Shown here piece after piece: positions 23,262 to 34,790 of a DNA stretch of 64,000 bases. Location of the stretch: contig NW_019091450.1 of the NCBI RefSeq assembly GCF_001949145.1, positions 1,334,758-1,398,757 of the forward strand, given 5' to 3'. Position 1 is the stretch's first letter, and each line of letters starts with the position of its first letter. The position numbers were made by a program, and so were the translations under genes. The stretch comes from Acanthaster planci (Eukaryota; Echinodermata; Asteroidea; Valvatida; Acanthasteridae). The notes beneath the pieces are model-generated. The model made no database searches. It had not been told where the DNA came from and saw only the letters and a program-made list of their open reading frames with translations.

Positions 23262-24998
23262 CTAGACCGGTTAAGGGAGAGAACATGAAGCATAAATAGT
23301 GATGGCAGTTTTTATATATACAGGCCATCCTGGAGAAGTAAAATTAGATTACTACACCTCATAAATATTCATGACCAAACTGGAGTGCCGATTTTGCTGC
23401 ATGTCCACAGAGTAGAATACATGCCCAAGTGACATCATCCTGGTGAGTATCCGTCCCACTGTCATGCGGGAGTTTTCTCTGGTAGCACCAAAAATTTCCC
23501 CCGGAACCCGCCTGGTAGACATGTAGTCAGTGACATGTAATCTTAACAAAACCAGTCTGTTGTAGTTCTTGCCAGACACGTGGAACTCTCCAGCTCAGAA
23601 ACAAATTGTAAGTTGACCTTGAACTGTTATATTGTCAATTTGCTCACGAATAAGTTTAAGAGGCATAGTAAAACAAATACAGCATGATTTATTTCTGGGA
23701 TTCGCATCGGGAGGATGTCAAGCTGACCTACACCTACACCAGGATCAGTAACTCACAGTACTTCCCCTCAAACCATGCTGTATTTGTATAATCCTGGTTG
23801 ACAATAAGCAAGCTGTAGTCAGTCCCACAACAGGTGGCAAATTCATCAGAAAAAATGAATTCTGCATGCTCTGAGTCAACAAATGTATTAGTAAAAACAA
23901 AAATGATTAATTTTTAACACCTCCGGCTGTGTATTTTCAACTGAAGAGGAAGCAAATTCTGTTAGTTTGGATAGGAAAGGAAATTAAAACACAAATTACA
24001 ACTTATAAATAAAAGGCTGTAGCTGACCAACACCTTTTCATACTTTGCAAGCAAATTGTTCAAGGGAAAATTGAAAACTGTTGAAATTAACTGCCACTTG
24101 AGGCATTTTTACTGGCAAGTACACAAAGGAACCTTTCCCAATCCTACAAAATCATCCACTGTGCACCAAACCAAGAACAGAGGCTTCAAACTTGGTAAAT
24201 ATTTTCTAAAGAGAGTTAAAACCCATGTAAAACAATTGTGGCTGGAATGGAATTTACCTGCCTCAATGCCCAGTATTGTAAATAAGTCATTTTTTCCAAG
24301 TCAAGTCTCAAGTCAAGTTTCCGAAGTCAAGTCACTAGTCAATTTTCCCTGAGTGTCAACAAATGTTTGTCACAAAGTCAAATTTAGTCAAGTCAAGTCA
24401 AAAGTCATGTATTTTCAAGTCAACTCCAAGTCAGTTTTCCAAGTCAAGTCTCAAGCCCCCCAAAAATCGTAACTCAAGTCTGACTTGAGTCCAAGTCAGC
24501 AACTCGAATCAACATTGTTAATCCCATATAATCCTGCAAAACCTCCGGTAAGATTCTGAAGGGTTTGGAAGGACTTGATAGAATTAAGCAATAGCTGACA
24601 TCAAGTTATGCACTCAGTGTCCACATTCAAGTAATATTTGAACCTGCCTTTTTTTCAAATTATGCCAGCACTTTTAAGAAACGTGAATCCCATAAAAGGT
24701 ACAGTAATCAAATGTAAGAAACCAACAAACTTTTATGTAAGGTAATGGTCAGACAACGGGTACAGTACATATGTTTTAATGAATTCTGGATATGTGTCAA
24801 AAAAGGGAAGGGGTAAAAATAAATGACAAATCATGGTGAATTCTCACTAACAATCAATACCTGATATTAGTACCAAAAAATTCAGTAAAAGTCACACCAG
24901 AACTGTAAAATATGGAACTTTAAGGCAGCTACAGAATCCCTGTTCTACCTCACAGCATCCTGATGCAAAACTCTGCTCATGCTGGTTTCCATACTTAC
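23262..24998. other. Intron between exons 16 and 15
   Basis: Carries the CAAGTC-type repeat at about 24296-24512. A possible 21-base phase-compatible exon near 23746-23766 was considered and rejected. Confidence 0.5.
24296..24512. repeat. CAAGTC-type degenerate simple repeat
   Basis: A run of AAGTCAAGTC and related pentamer/hexamer units, including TCAAGTCTCAAGTC and CAAGTCTGACTTGAGTCC, interrupted by short unique bits. The part near 24470 is palindromic (CAAGTCTGACTTG). Confidence 0.85.
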
Positions 24999-25064
24999 AG
25001 CGTTGCAAAGACCTGTTACCACTAGGTAACTGAATTGGCTGAGGGTTGGCTCGATTGAGCCACT
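24999..25064 (-). CDS. FHOD: FHOD formin exon 15 (Asn/Gln/Pro linker cassette)
   Basis: A 66-base exon with acceptor CTCTCTTTGCCGCCAG and near-perfect donor GTAAGTATGG on the minus strand. It gives two bases, 21 codons (WLNRANPQPIQLPSGNRSLQR) and one base (phase 1-1). It is separated by a 238-base intron from exon 14. The last base is T, which matters for junction stop codons (see findings). No domain is recognised. Confidence 0.75.
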
Positions 25065-25302
25065 CTGGCGGCAAAGAGAGGCAAGTCTCAAGTCTCAAAA
25101 AAAAGGAGTTTAACATGTAGTCACAGCTGTCAGTACAAACCTATTAACTGTGTATGTAATGTGCACAAACTACAGAACTCCTTTGAGTAAAATATATTTA
25201 CATATACCGTAAGTATTTGTGTGAATTCTTGGACATAAAAGAAATTTGCACATCGACAAATTTACATGAGCAGTATGGGATTTATTCAATGACTGAACTT
25301 AC

Positions 25303-25353
25303 TGCTGGCAGACTCATCCTTGCCATAGAGCAGAGGAGAAGGTGAAAACGTCT
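25303..25353 (-). CDS. FHOD: FHOD formin exon 14 (Ser/Pro linker cassette)
   Basis: A 51-base exon with acceptor TTCCCTTCCAG and donor GTAAGTTC on the minus strand. It encodes two bases, 16 codons (TFSPSPLLYGKDESAS) and one base (phase 1-1). SPSP is a proline-directed kinase-type site. No homologue is recognised. It pairs with exon 15 as a compact two-exon cluster. Confidence 0.75.
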
Positions 25354-27392
25354 CTGGAAGGGAATAAATGTACATGTATACTCGTAGTACGGGGACAGTA
25401 TGTGTAAAATACAATATGCATAGGCAGGGGATAGTTACTGTATGGCGTAATGGTTAATGACGTCATACCATGCCGTACATGAACACATATTCACACTGAT
25501 GTATGGAGCTATAGTGATGATGCTCACTGGAAATTTAGATTTCTTGACAAATGAAGAAGCATGAACTTCCTATTTGTATCAAGTTGTTCTCCAGCCAGTA
25601 GGAATCAAATCCATGCCTGCCCACTGACACGAAAACACTTATGAGACAAACGAACGGTTAGCATGATCAAAATGGTTCATCAGACTTTCTGGCTGGAACT
25701 TTGGTTTATAAGTTGAAAGTTGTGAGTGGAACGTTACACGTATCATTTGCAAACTTTAAATCCATGATAAGCAGTACATGTACACCGCTGTCAGAGAAGG
25801 TTACATTACACAAACCAACATTGTACGGAGAGTCTCATGCAAAATTTACACAAAATCAAGGAATATCTTGGTCAACCAAGAACTGGAGAAGCTGAGTGTT
25901 ACTACATGTATTTGTATTGTGGGGGCAATTTTTTTGTGGGAAGAACATTTCTTGCTACACATTTACTTCAAAATTCAAAGGTGGAGTCGCAAAGTTCATT
26001 AGATCAACTGCATATATAAAACAAGAATTTCACCACTTTTAAGCCAACTTTGACCAACGGGGTTAACATCTTAACATCCATTCACAAAGTGGCCACATTC
26101 CTTATAGCCTTTTCCTGACATCTTTTCACACTGCATTTGAAATATTCTCAACTAAGACCACTAGCGACTTTCTTTAACATTTGAACACAGCCAGTTTTGT
26201 TGGAGTTGGGATATCACTTTGAAGGATTCAACTTTTTTGGTGGAAGCTACATGTATTTTCTTCTTTGATCCTGCTTCAGTGACTATTAACGAGCCACAAG
26301 ACATGGGGGAGCCACAGTTATTACAAGACAGGGTTAAAAATCTCAATCATCACTGCAAACATCACTGTACTCTGAAAATTGCACGGGATAAAGTAATTCA
26401 ATTCATCAACCTCCATTCACAACTACTAAGCCCCAGTGGGTCAAGTTAAAAACAGATGAGGCAATCCTTATCCAAACATCTTGCAATTAGTACATGCCAC
26501 ATTCCAATGCCCTGTAATTACAGCAAGAGGCATTTTAAGTGAATGCAAAATTGGAATCCAAGTCAAACTGGGCATAAGTTGTCCACATGATGAGCACAGG
26601 GTACATCTTGGGAACTACATGGAAATAAAAAGCAACTGATGCTGAAAACCCTGGATGATTTTTAAAGGGATAGCTATACTAATATTTCCCATGTAACCGG
26701 GTCAGAGTGCAAACTCCAGGCTCCAATATGGCGGACGATTCTTGCATTGACTGTCTCGAATGGAAGCAGATTATCAATCAACTTCAGTTGGATCAAAACA
26801 CTCCAGAAATTTGTACTGCAAGACTGCTATCATACATTCTGTCAAATTAAGAGGCAATCCATTTCAAACCATGCAGGCATTCATTCTCATGATGCATAAG
26901 GAATGTGTACTCACTGTATGGGCTGAAGATTGTATCAGTGCTATGGGCTGACCATGGACCTGATGACCGGCAACAAAGTACAACACACCATTTCCAACCG
27001 TCAGTATACAGTAAACATAACACCCCCTACTTATGTATCCCACACAAAACTGCTTTACAGAGCAGCTAGACTAAAATTTGATATTACATTGTACTGTACA
27101 AGTCCATTGTACGGTCCCGATTGCTGTGATTTATATCACAGAGGGTGACAATTTTTCTGTATAGGTGTGACTACAAATTCGTTCACAAAAGACAAAAAAG
27201 TGATCAACGACAAAATGACAACTCATTCACAATTGCTTTATGTTCTTCTCTTGGCATAAAAATGTAGGTAAAATTGCACACTCTAAAGTTTGTTTGCTGC
27301 TCCACTTGAAACAATATGTCATGCACATTTTCCAGGTTTATTCCTTTGTAGTTTGATACTGTACATGTACAGTGTACATGCCATGTACTCAC
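25354..27392. other. Intron between exons 14 and 13
   Basis: About 2 kb. It has short ACATGTAC palindromes and no exon, RNA gene or transposon that I can support. Confidence 0.5.
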
Positions 27393-27449
27393 TGGTGGAT
27401 GAGGTGCTTGTCCGCCGACTAGCACTTGACCTCTTGTTTCTAGGCGTGT
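27393..27449 (-). CDS. FHOD: FHOD formin exon 13 (Ser/Arg-rich linker cassette)
   Basis: A 57-base exon immediately downstream of the giant exon in the transcript. Acceptor is TTTGTTAAAG and donor GTGAGTACATG. It gives two bases, 18 codons (TPRNKRSSASRRTSTSST) and one base (phase 1-1). Exon 12 ends with T, so joining to this exon makes TAC (Tyr). Skipping this exon and joining directly to exon 14 or 15 would create TAG. The peptide is basic and Ser-rich, resembling basophilic kinase substrate sequence. Confidence 0.74.
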
Positions 27450-28740
27450 CTTTAACAAATGAATTCAAACAAGAAATACTTTGAAAATCCTACATTTGAG
27501 CAAGTACAAGGACAAAACCAATGTTATAGGCAAATGTTGCCCCGTTGCTCCAATTCAATTTCCATGGTGGTCAAAAAAATTGACTTCATATACATGTACA
27601 CATTTGACTTCAGGCAGCAAACTCGATTTTAGATGTACAAACTTTTTCAATGTGCAAACATTATGGCTTAATTTATCATCAACACCGATTTTTAATACCA
27701 AACAGAACTTTATGCCTTTTGTAAGGCTTGTCACAAGGAAGCTTTTCTACTGACATGTACTGCAAGTACTATGCATTCACACCATTTCATGAGTAGAGAC
27801 ATCAGCAATCAAGACTTTCCAAAGTTATTCCAAGTGACTTGACAATCAACCTCTGACTGTCTAGCAAGTTTTGTTGAATGTTTGAGTGCACAAGATACAT
27901 GTGTATGTTGAAACCTTGGAATAATTTGGCTCAATGCAACTCCGAAATGCCAGCGTGAACCAGGCTTGCTCTCTGTTTGACACTTACTGATGGTAACTAA
28001 TATATGAACAGTCCTGAACGTAACTTGTCAAAATCAACATAAGCTGAAAGCAACCAAACCAACTTGTCTTCAACAGCATGACAGAAACCTGGTACCTCAT
28101 TACCAATAAATTTTGAAGAAAACATTTTTCAAGTGCTTTGTTAGCTTTTTTTAATCTAAGAAATCTGCAAGTTATTTCAAACTCACTTTATCTAGCCCAA
28201 CTAAAGAAGCACCCATTAATGAAAACACACTTGATGAAAAAACAATGACAAAACAATGGACCAGCCCATATGCACTAACACAACATTGAAATAACGTGAA
28301 ATAAACCTGACAGTGGAACAAAGCCATCTAAAACAATGAATTCACAAACAAAAATATGATTTGTGACAACTGTCATGCTTTGATTTGCAGATAAAACTCA
28401 AGGTGAAATGCTTCTGTGATGTAAAAAACGGTCCTCACAAATAGTGATGGCAAAAAAGCACGAACCTTGACAGATAAACTTTTCAAAGATGTACTGAAAG
28501 GAGTTAATGTCCAACAAGAAATTGCAAACAATATTCAATTGTAGAATGTAGAGTTGTTAAGAAACACAAAAATAAAGAACACAACGCTGTCTGACATGCT
28601 TCACACAAAATCATGCTCAGTAGGCAAGCAACATTTACTGGCTCGACGTTGTCATGCCAACATTTTAGGAACCAGAGTCCTTGTTCATGCCAGCAATGTA
28701 GATGTCTTGCTCATGCAAACAATCTATCATTTTTACTCAC
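27450..28740. other. Intron between exons 13 and 12
   Basis: About 1.3 kb of AT-rich sequence. A 9-base ORF-compatible segment near 27991 flanked by AG and GTAAGTGTC was seen and rejected as too small to support. Confidence 0.5.
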
Positions 28741-30918
28741 AGACAGGCCCAGGTGGATCTGTGTATGTACTCCGGATACGAAATTTGGGTCTATCAGTTT
28801 CTGGCCGCCAATGAGGTGTGCTGAGCTCCTCACCAAAGCTCGGACTTTTGTCCTCTACTGTCCTCTGTATCGGTTTCACTTCTTTTGTCTTGCTTGATCC
28901 CTCGTCTTCTTGCACTTCCCGAAATCTCCGATGGAATGACTGAGAAGCATTCTGATTCCTGTTCAGCTCTTCTTCCGAAGGTCCAGGGATGCCCCTGCTC
29001 AACATGGCTAGGACATCTTCCTCATCGTCCTCCCGTCTTCTGGTCTTTTTGTCTGCTTTGTGCTCCTCCCTGTTGTCATGAACCACCTCTTGTTGGTTGA
29101 TGTGCATCTTGGAGGCTGAATCACTCTGCCTACCTTCTGGCTCAGGGGTGGGAGGAGCAACACTTTGACTCAGAATCGACATTAAGTCATCCTCTTCGTC
29201 TCCCTTTGAGGCTGCATCCTTCGATGCTCTTCCTTTGCTAATCTTGCTTTTGTGAGCATCTAAGGGCACAGGCTCATATCCCCAACTAAGCATAGCTAAG
29301 AGATCCTCGTCCTCATCCTTGTCCTCATCCTTGTTGGAAACTTGGACCTTTTTCCTCTCGTTATCCTTCTTGCTGACCTCCTTGGATTTTGGAGCTGAGG
29401 CTGCAGTGAATCCCTGACTAAACCCCTGACTCAGCATAGATAAAATGTCCTCGTCTTCCTCATCCTGTGTGGCTGCAGATTTCCTCTTCTCCTCTGTTGC
29501 TTTACCTCTAGTTTTTTTGGAATCAGAGCCTTCAGCTGCATCTCTATTTCCATCCTGAAGAGGGTGTTTTGCTTCACCAGGGAGTCCACCACTAAGTAGT
29601 GCCATTAGCTCATCTTCTTCATCTTTTTGATGAGTCTCTGGGATTGATCTAGGATCATGTGTACCTGTGACCCCATCCTTCTTGATGTAAGTGGTCCTGG
29701 CCACCTTCTGAGAGCTTGACAGTGATCCGGCTTTACCGCACTTGGCAGGTGACTCGTAGTACGTCTGCACAAACTTCTCATCACTCGGTAACTCAGATGA
29801 ATTCATATCGTCAGCCAAGTTCTCCACATCAGAATCACAGACTATCTCAGACACATCTGCTTCAGTGTCTGAACCAGTAGGAGAGGATTCTGCTACTGGG
29901 TGGTCTTTTCCAGGAGCAAATTCTAGACACCCCTGACTGAGTAATGCCATCAGATCTTCTTCATCATCCTGTCCTTGTTGTTCTTTTCTCGGAGGTTCTT
30001 TATTCTGGAAATGAGTATACTTGAGACCAATGCTACCAGTTGGATGACCCCCCTCTTTTTTCATGACCCTATTTGCCTCTTCCTCATTTGGCATTACCTT
30101 GGGTGGTAGGTCATCTTCACCAGTGAATGTGTTGTCCAGTTCGGAAGACGAGCATCTGGTGTCCCCCTCACTAAGCCAAGACACTTCATCTTGCTCCTTG
30201 TCAACAACGGCAAGCTGGTTCTTAAGGGCTTCACCAGCTGGGACGTCTCCCCTACTCAGAAGCATCAGAACATCCTCCTCATCCTCTATGTCCTTTCTGC
30301 TGTTCCTACTGGCACTTGTACGCTTACCAGCCGTGTCACTGTCACTGGACTTAACCGATGTCACAGACACTTGCGAGGACAAGAAGAATTTAGGCCGGCT
30401 GGTCTTCTTTCCAATGACAGCATCCTCCTCCACAGCGATGGGAGTGTGCGAGTCTGCATCCTCCTCAGAGGGAAGTGTCAGGTACCCTTCAGAATCCGAC
30501 ACATTGACTAGCTCCTGTTCCAAGTCACTGCCTTCAGTTGTCGGGGTGACGGAGGAGTAAGCAGCCAGTGACGACGTGGAGGAGGAGGGGTAAATAGGGG
30601 TGAAAGAGGTTCCCGTCTCCGAAGACGCGTCCATGTAAGGGTCATATCGCAGGTCCCCTTTGCTCAGAAGCTCCAACGGATCCTGCTCCAAGTCTTCTGC
30701 CTCTTCCCGGATGTCCTCCAGATTTCCATCCTTGACAGGTGTCTGCCTTTTGGGCTGTAAGTCCAATTCCAAGTCCTTCCTGTCCCTTGATGCTGACATC
30801 TCCTTGGCACCTGAAATGCTCAAGTTTTGCTCTCTGACTCTCTCCTCTGTAGCAGCCTCAGACCCTTTATTCCTATCCTGTGAACTTTGATCTTTGGTAA
30901 GAGCCTCTTTAATGGTTC
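28741..30918 (-). CDS. FHOD: FHOD formin exon 12, giant 2178-base exon with tandem acidic-leucine (DAD-like) motifs
   Basis: Acceptor TTTGCTTCCTCCAAG and donor GTGAGTAAAA bound 725 uninterrupted codons plus 2+1 bases (phase 1-1). This is far longer than any chance frame here. The protein is acidic and predicted disordered. It carries nine motif copies of the form D/E-rich cluster, then [VLI][LM]x[LMI]LSxG: DPLELLSKGD, EDEEDVLMLLSRGD, a degenerate DEVSWLSEGD, DDEEDLMALLSQG, DEEDELMALLSGG, DEEDEDILSMLSQG, DEDEDLLAMLSWG, DEEDDLMSILSQSV and DDEEDVLAMLSRG. Copies sit 30-140 residues apart with Lys/Ser-rich spacers. Between motifs are Ser/Asp runs suited to casein kinase 2. The region corresponds to the FHOD linker between FH3 and FH1. 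Vertebrate FHODs have no exon of this size that I know of. FHOD identity comes from continuity of strand and phase with the FH3 exons. Confidence 0.93.
28991..30703 (-). repeat. Array of nine acidic-leucine motif copies within exon 12
   Basis: Positions (transcript order): 30653-30703, 30245-30289, 30161-30196 (degenerate), 29930-29968, 29585-29623, 29423-29464, 29279-29320, 29159-29200 and 28991-29029. Consensus is three to six Asp/Glu, then hydrophobic, Leu/Met, small residue, Leu/Met/Ile, Leu, Ser, any, Gly. Codons differ between copies while the protein motif is kept, which suggests selection on the peptide rather than recent DNA duplication. A tenth copy is in exon 19 at 17135-17173. Confidence 0.9.
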
Positions 30919-31319
30919 CTTGGAGGAAGCAAACAATGGGATACAAGGTTGTCCGGGGAGGTACATCAGTGGCAGGTTTAGGTAATTACACAGTAACATG
31001 CCATGGGCAACTACAAGCAGAATTGGGACAAGAATCATAATTTGGAATCATGCCTGGGGACAACTACAAAGTTTCAAGTTTGTATAGTAAGAAAGAAAAG
31101 GGGACTTTTCAGTAAGATACAGAATAATTCATTGAGTTATAAAACCGAGGGCCACTTGAACATGGGGACGGAAACAGGTACGTACATTGTGTGAATGTAC
31201 TGTAACCTCCGCTTTATGTCATTGCTTAGATTGGGTCTAGTCAGAATTTCTCTAAGTCTGAGATGTCATCATGCTCATTTACAGGCTTTCGCATTCATGC
31301 AAGGCAGGGCATACAGTAC
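30919..31319. other. Intron between exons 12 and 11
   Basis: A 401-base intron with donor GTACTG and the exon 12 acceptor. Nothing else is recognised. Confidence 0.6.
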
Positions 31320-31472
31320 CTCCCACTTGACTAGTGTTCTCTGTTTTTTGTGCATCAGGGAGTGCCTGCTGTTTGTCGTCCTTGGCAGTGAACTTTGACC
31401 TAGCCACAGCTACACTGGATCCAAATTTGGCGCGGGCCTGCTGTAATGCTTCAGATCCACTACTTGTTTCTC
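31320..31472 (-). CDS. FHOD: FHOD formin exon 11 (linker)
   Basis: A 153-base exon with acceptor AATTATGCCAAAG and donor GTACTG on the minus strand, giving two bases, 50 codons and one base (phase 1-1). The protein includes SSGSEALQQARAKFGSS and VAVARSKFTAKDDKQQ. The A-R-x-K-F / A-R-S-K-F pair is a small internal repeat, likely helical. Both splice sites are weaker than consensus, which may mean regulated use. Exact phase continuity with exons 10 and 12 supports it. Confidence 0.8.
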
Positions 31473-31852
31473 CTTTGGCATAATTAACATATTTCACATA
31501 TTAAGAAGAGTGGCAGATGGAGCATAAGGAAAGTGTGTAAATTGTGTAACAATCCTTCCTCACATTTCAATACAAATACATACAACACAAGATTTTTCAC
31601 ACACCTTTGGGGTACAGCAAAACAATAAAAGTGAGAAATTCTCTTTCAAGGCAATGCAATTCTGCAACATTGCACATGTCTGTATACTTGTGTATGCATG
31701 CACAATGTAAAACGTACATCCACAGAGCTTTAAAACCTAGTATCTTAATGGCAGAAACTACAAAATGGATGACTGTGTTGATGAACATAGAATGGTCGCA
31801 CTGACAATTTCAAATATCACACAGGGAGATCTGCTGTGCAGACTGCACATAC
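31473..31852. other. Intron between exons 11 and 10
   Basis: A 380-base AT-rich intron with donor GTATGTGC. Nothing else is seen. Confidence 0.6.
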
Positions 31853-32110
31853 CAACACTGATTTCTGGCACACTCGGCCTGGACTCTTGCCTACTGGCCA
31901 CGGAGGGCACGGAAGGGTCACCACGGATATCTATGTTGGGGGTTGCTGCCGCTGCTGGAAGCCCTCCTGGACTGACTGGTGAGGAGCCTGCTGGTGCTGT
32001 CGTCCCTCTCGACACCTCCTCTTTCTCCTTCTGTCTGATCTCTCGCCTCCGCTGCCTCCTCTCTGCCATCACCCGCTGCAGCTCTCCTTGCTCGCTCCCA
32101 GGTACAACGC
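31853..32110 (-). CDS. FHOD: FHOD formin exon 10 (charged helix plus Ser/Pro linker)
   Basis: A 258-base exon with acceptor CCCCCCAATCGTCTTGAAG and donor GTATGTGC on the minus strand (2 bases, 85 codons, 1 base). The protein begins VVPGSEQGELQRVMAERRQR and continues RREIRQKEKEEVSR, a strongly charged helix like the Arg/Glu helices in the linker of vertebrate FHOD3. It then becomes Ser/Pro/Ala-rich (SSPVSPGGLPAAAATPNIDI). The acceptor was chosen because it is the only AG giving the two-base start required by exon 9. It is the last exon before the assembly gap. Confidence 0.83.
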
Positions 32111-32715
32111 CTTCAAGACGATTGGGGGGATAGACAAGGATTTAGGGGGGAGAGGAGTCAAGACAACAGTCGACTGTTTGCTTTTCTTCACGATAGATAC
32201 CAGGGTACCATCATGCAAGCCACCATGCTGGCTAACACTGCCGACCTACTAAAACATTAACATTAACGGCATCCACAACACACTTTTTTTTGGAGGGACG
32301 ACCATTAAGTAGACATCATGCTGGGATGAAGCACTATCCTGGTTCCATGATCACGGCAGGTAGGTTGCTTCTGGCCTCAGCCACATTCACTTCATAACAC
32401 TAAGGCAGCTCAAGTTGCAAATGCAGCCCAGTCCTCTTTCTATAAATGCAAGGTACTTTACACTGACTTGAACAACAAAAACAAGTACTGATTTTACATC
32501 ATGCTGGTTAGTACACGTCTTGGTTGGAGCACACACACAGGGTGGCAATGCACTTCATCTTGACATTTTCCAAGACGGCCGTCTGAAGAGACTTAGTTAA
32601 TCACTTTCTCTTGAACAGACAATTCACTGCTCTTCCGCACTACACATTTCAACGGTGAAACAGCACAATTAAAATCCAGGAATTCATCTACATGTAAATG
32701 ATCCATGTACCCAAA

Positions 32716-33030
32716 NNNNNNNNNNNNNNNNNNNNNNNNNNNNNNNNNNNNNNNNNNNNNNNNNNNNNNNNNNNNNNNNNNNNNNNNNNNNNNNNNNNNN
32801 NNNNNNNNNNNNNNNNNNNNNNNNNNNNNNNNNNNNNNNNNNNNNNNNNNNNNNNNNNNNNNNNNNNNNNNNNNNNNNNNNNNNNNNNNNNNNNNNNNNN
32901 NNNNNNNNNNNNNNNNNNNNNNNNNNNNNNNNNNNNNNNNNNNNNNNNNNNNNNNNNNNNNNNNNNNNNNNNNNNNNNNNNNNNNNNNNNNNNNNNNNNN
33001 NNNNNNNNNNNNNNNNNNNNNNNNNNNNNN
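32716..33030. other. Assembly gap (315 N)
   Basis: A continuous run of N. It lies inside an intron of the formin gene. ACATGT-rich sequence flanks both sides, so the break may be caused by a repeat. Confidence 1.
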
Positions 33031-34790
33031 ACTTGTACCTACCTGCACATGTACAAAGTCTTTCCCCAGCAGTTACATTATTCCCTGGCATCTTCCATTC
33101 AGATTAGCAGCCTGAGTAAGGTGTACCGGTACAGTGTATGTGTTCGCTGATGGCAGGGTGCATGAACAGACTGAAACTTATTCCGACAGATGTACAACAT
33201 CGGAGTATCAATCCACTCAGAGTAACAGATCAAATGTACACACTATGTCCGCTCCAAGTTTGACAAAAGAAAGATGGGGAATATGGCCTAAAAATCCAAG
33301 CAGTAAGGAGCAAGTCATGTTGTATTCAGCACAAAGAAACATGAGTGCATCCCAACGTCTTACACCGGAATGCCAGACCATCTTGTTAGCAGGTTTCTGT
33401 TCTCTGTCCGGTACGTTTGTGTGCTGTGACATTTAAAATGTGTCAGCTCTGACAATGTGGCAGTGTGAAGCCAATACAGAGAAGACAGTGACTCAGTCGA
33501 ATCCTTAAATGTTAAAGGGACAGCCACTACTGTAACTACATGATAATAGTGTACATGTAGGTGCTTCAAGTCTTACTTGTCATGCAACATGTTCATATTT
33601 GCGTGAAACATTTAAGATCACCTCGTAACTTTCTTTAAGCATTTTTGATGCACCATGTTCCTAAAACTTTTGCAGGAAAAGACAACAAATTTTCTGAACA
33701 GCTTTAACATTGTGACTAAGCTTGCTTTCAAGTCATGGAAACTCATGAACACACTTCTCCAACTGAACATCTAATCTGACGTCAAAAATGCTTTCTAGAT
33801 ATGCAGGAGTTTAGAGTGCATGAATGAGAGCAGATTACTGAAAAAATATAATGCAAACAGATCTTCAGTGGAAAATTTTTGAAAATTGATTCAAGGCAGC
33901 TTTAAGTGCAGAGACTGAAACTTTAACACACTGCAGTGGAAAATGTAGGTGCCACTCGGTGATAAATAATTTTGGAGGAGAGCGATTTGTAATTCTGAAA
34001 ATTCACACTTTCACATAATAGCACAGTGGATAAATGTAACGAGGCAGGCACATGGTTGCTAGGCAACACATCAGCTGCCTTTGTGAGGTGTTGCCGTGCA
34101 GCCCAGATGCAGCATCTGTGGTCTAGATTTCTGTCTAGGTTTAGCATGGTATTCACTTTATTTCTTTCAAGGGGAACTGACAGAGGAAGTCATACGCATA
34201 TTTTCTTTGTTTTTGATAACGAAATGTCACACTACATGTACATGTATTTTGTGTAATAATATATTGTTAAGGAACAACCCAGCATGGCTAACTCACAAAC
34301 ATATATGGTAAGCACAGACTGATTTACATGTATGCATGCATAGTGTGGAGTATGCACCATCAATTTTCATCAGAATGTACACAAACCTTTAACTTCTCTA
34401 ATGAAGAACACACCTAACCAAAGCGTAATGTGCCCATCTATTTTGTAATCCTTAACCTAACTGGTACCTGTGCTTGAACATTTACACATATGCATCTAAA
34501 TGACCTGTTTTCAGACAAGGCAATTCACCTTCTTCCATCTCTATGGATCTTTTCCAAACTGTTGTTGAAAAAGCCAAAAACACAGCCAAAACCACATACG
34601 TGTAAATGCAACCCTTGTTTAGCAATATTTGATGTAAAAAACTGATAAGAAAGTGAACGATAACAGTCTGTGACATTCTGAAGAAAAAAAAGTATAAGCA
34701 ATTAATTAAAGACAGAAATCTTCCCATGTGCTGTCAAAGCAAATGCATGTCACTGAAATATGGGCAAGATAAATTGATTTCAAACATTAA

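Noticed and set aside
23746-23766. 21-base phase 1-1 candidate exon (WFEGKY) with donor GTGAGTTAC
   Set aside because: Acceptor ATACAAATACAG has no pyrimidine tract, and the size makes chance likely.
27991-27999. 9-base candidate microexon between TATATTAG and GTAAGTGTC
   Set aside because: Too short to carry evidence; only the splice-like words support it.
30063-30560. 165-codon plus-strand reading frame
   Set aside because: It is the antisense shadow of the giant exon 12. Ser-rich composition is the complement of its acidic codons.
28991-30703. Reading the acidic-leucine motifs as WH2 actin-binding motifs
   Set aside because: WH2 needs a longer helix (LLxxIxxG) followed by LKK[TV]. Here LLSxG is too short and no LKK follows.
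32593-33150. Reading frames spanning the N run
   Set aside because: Artefacts of translating unknown bases.
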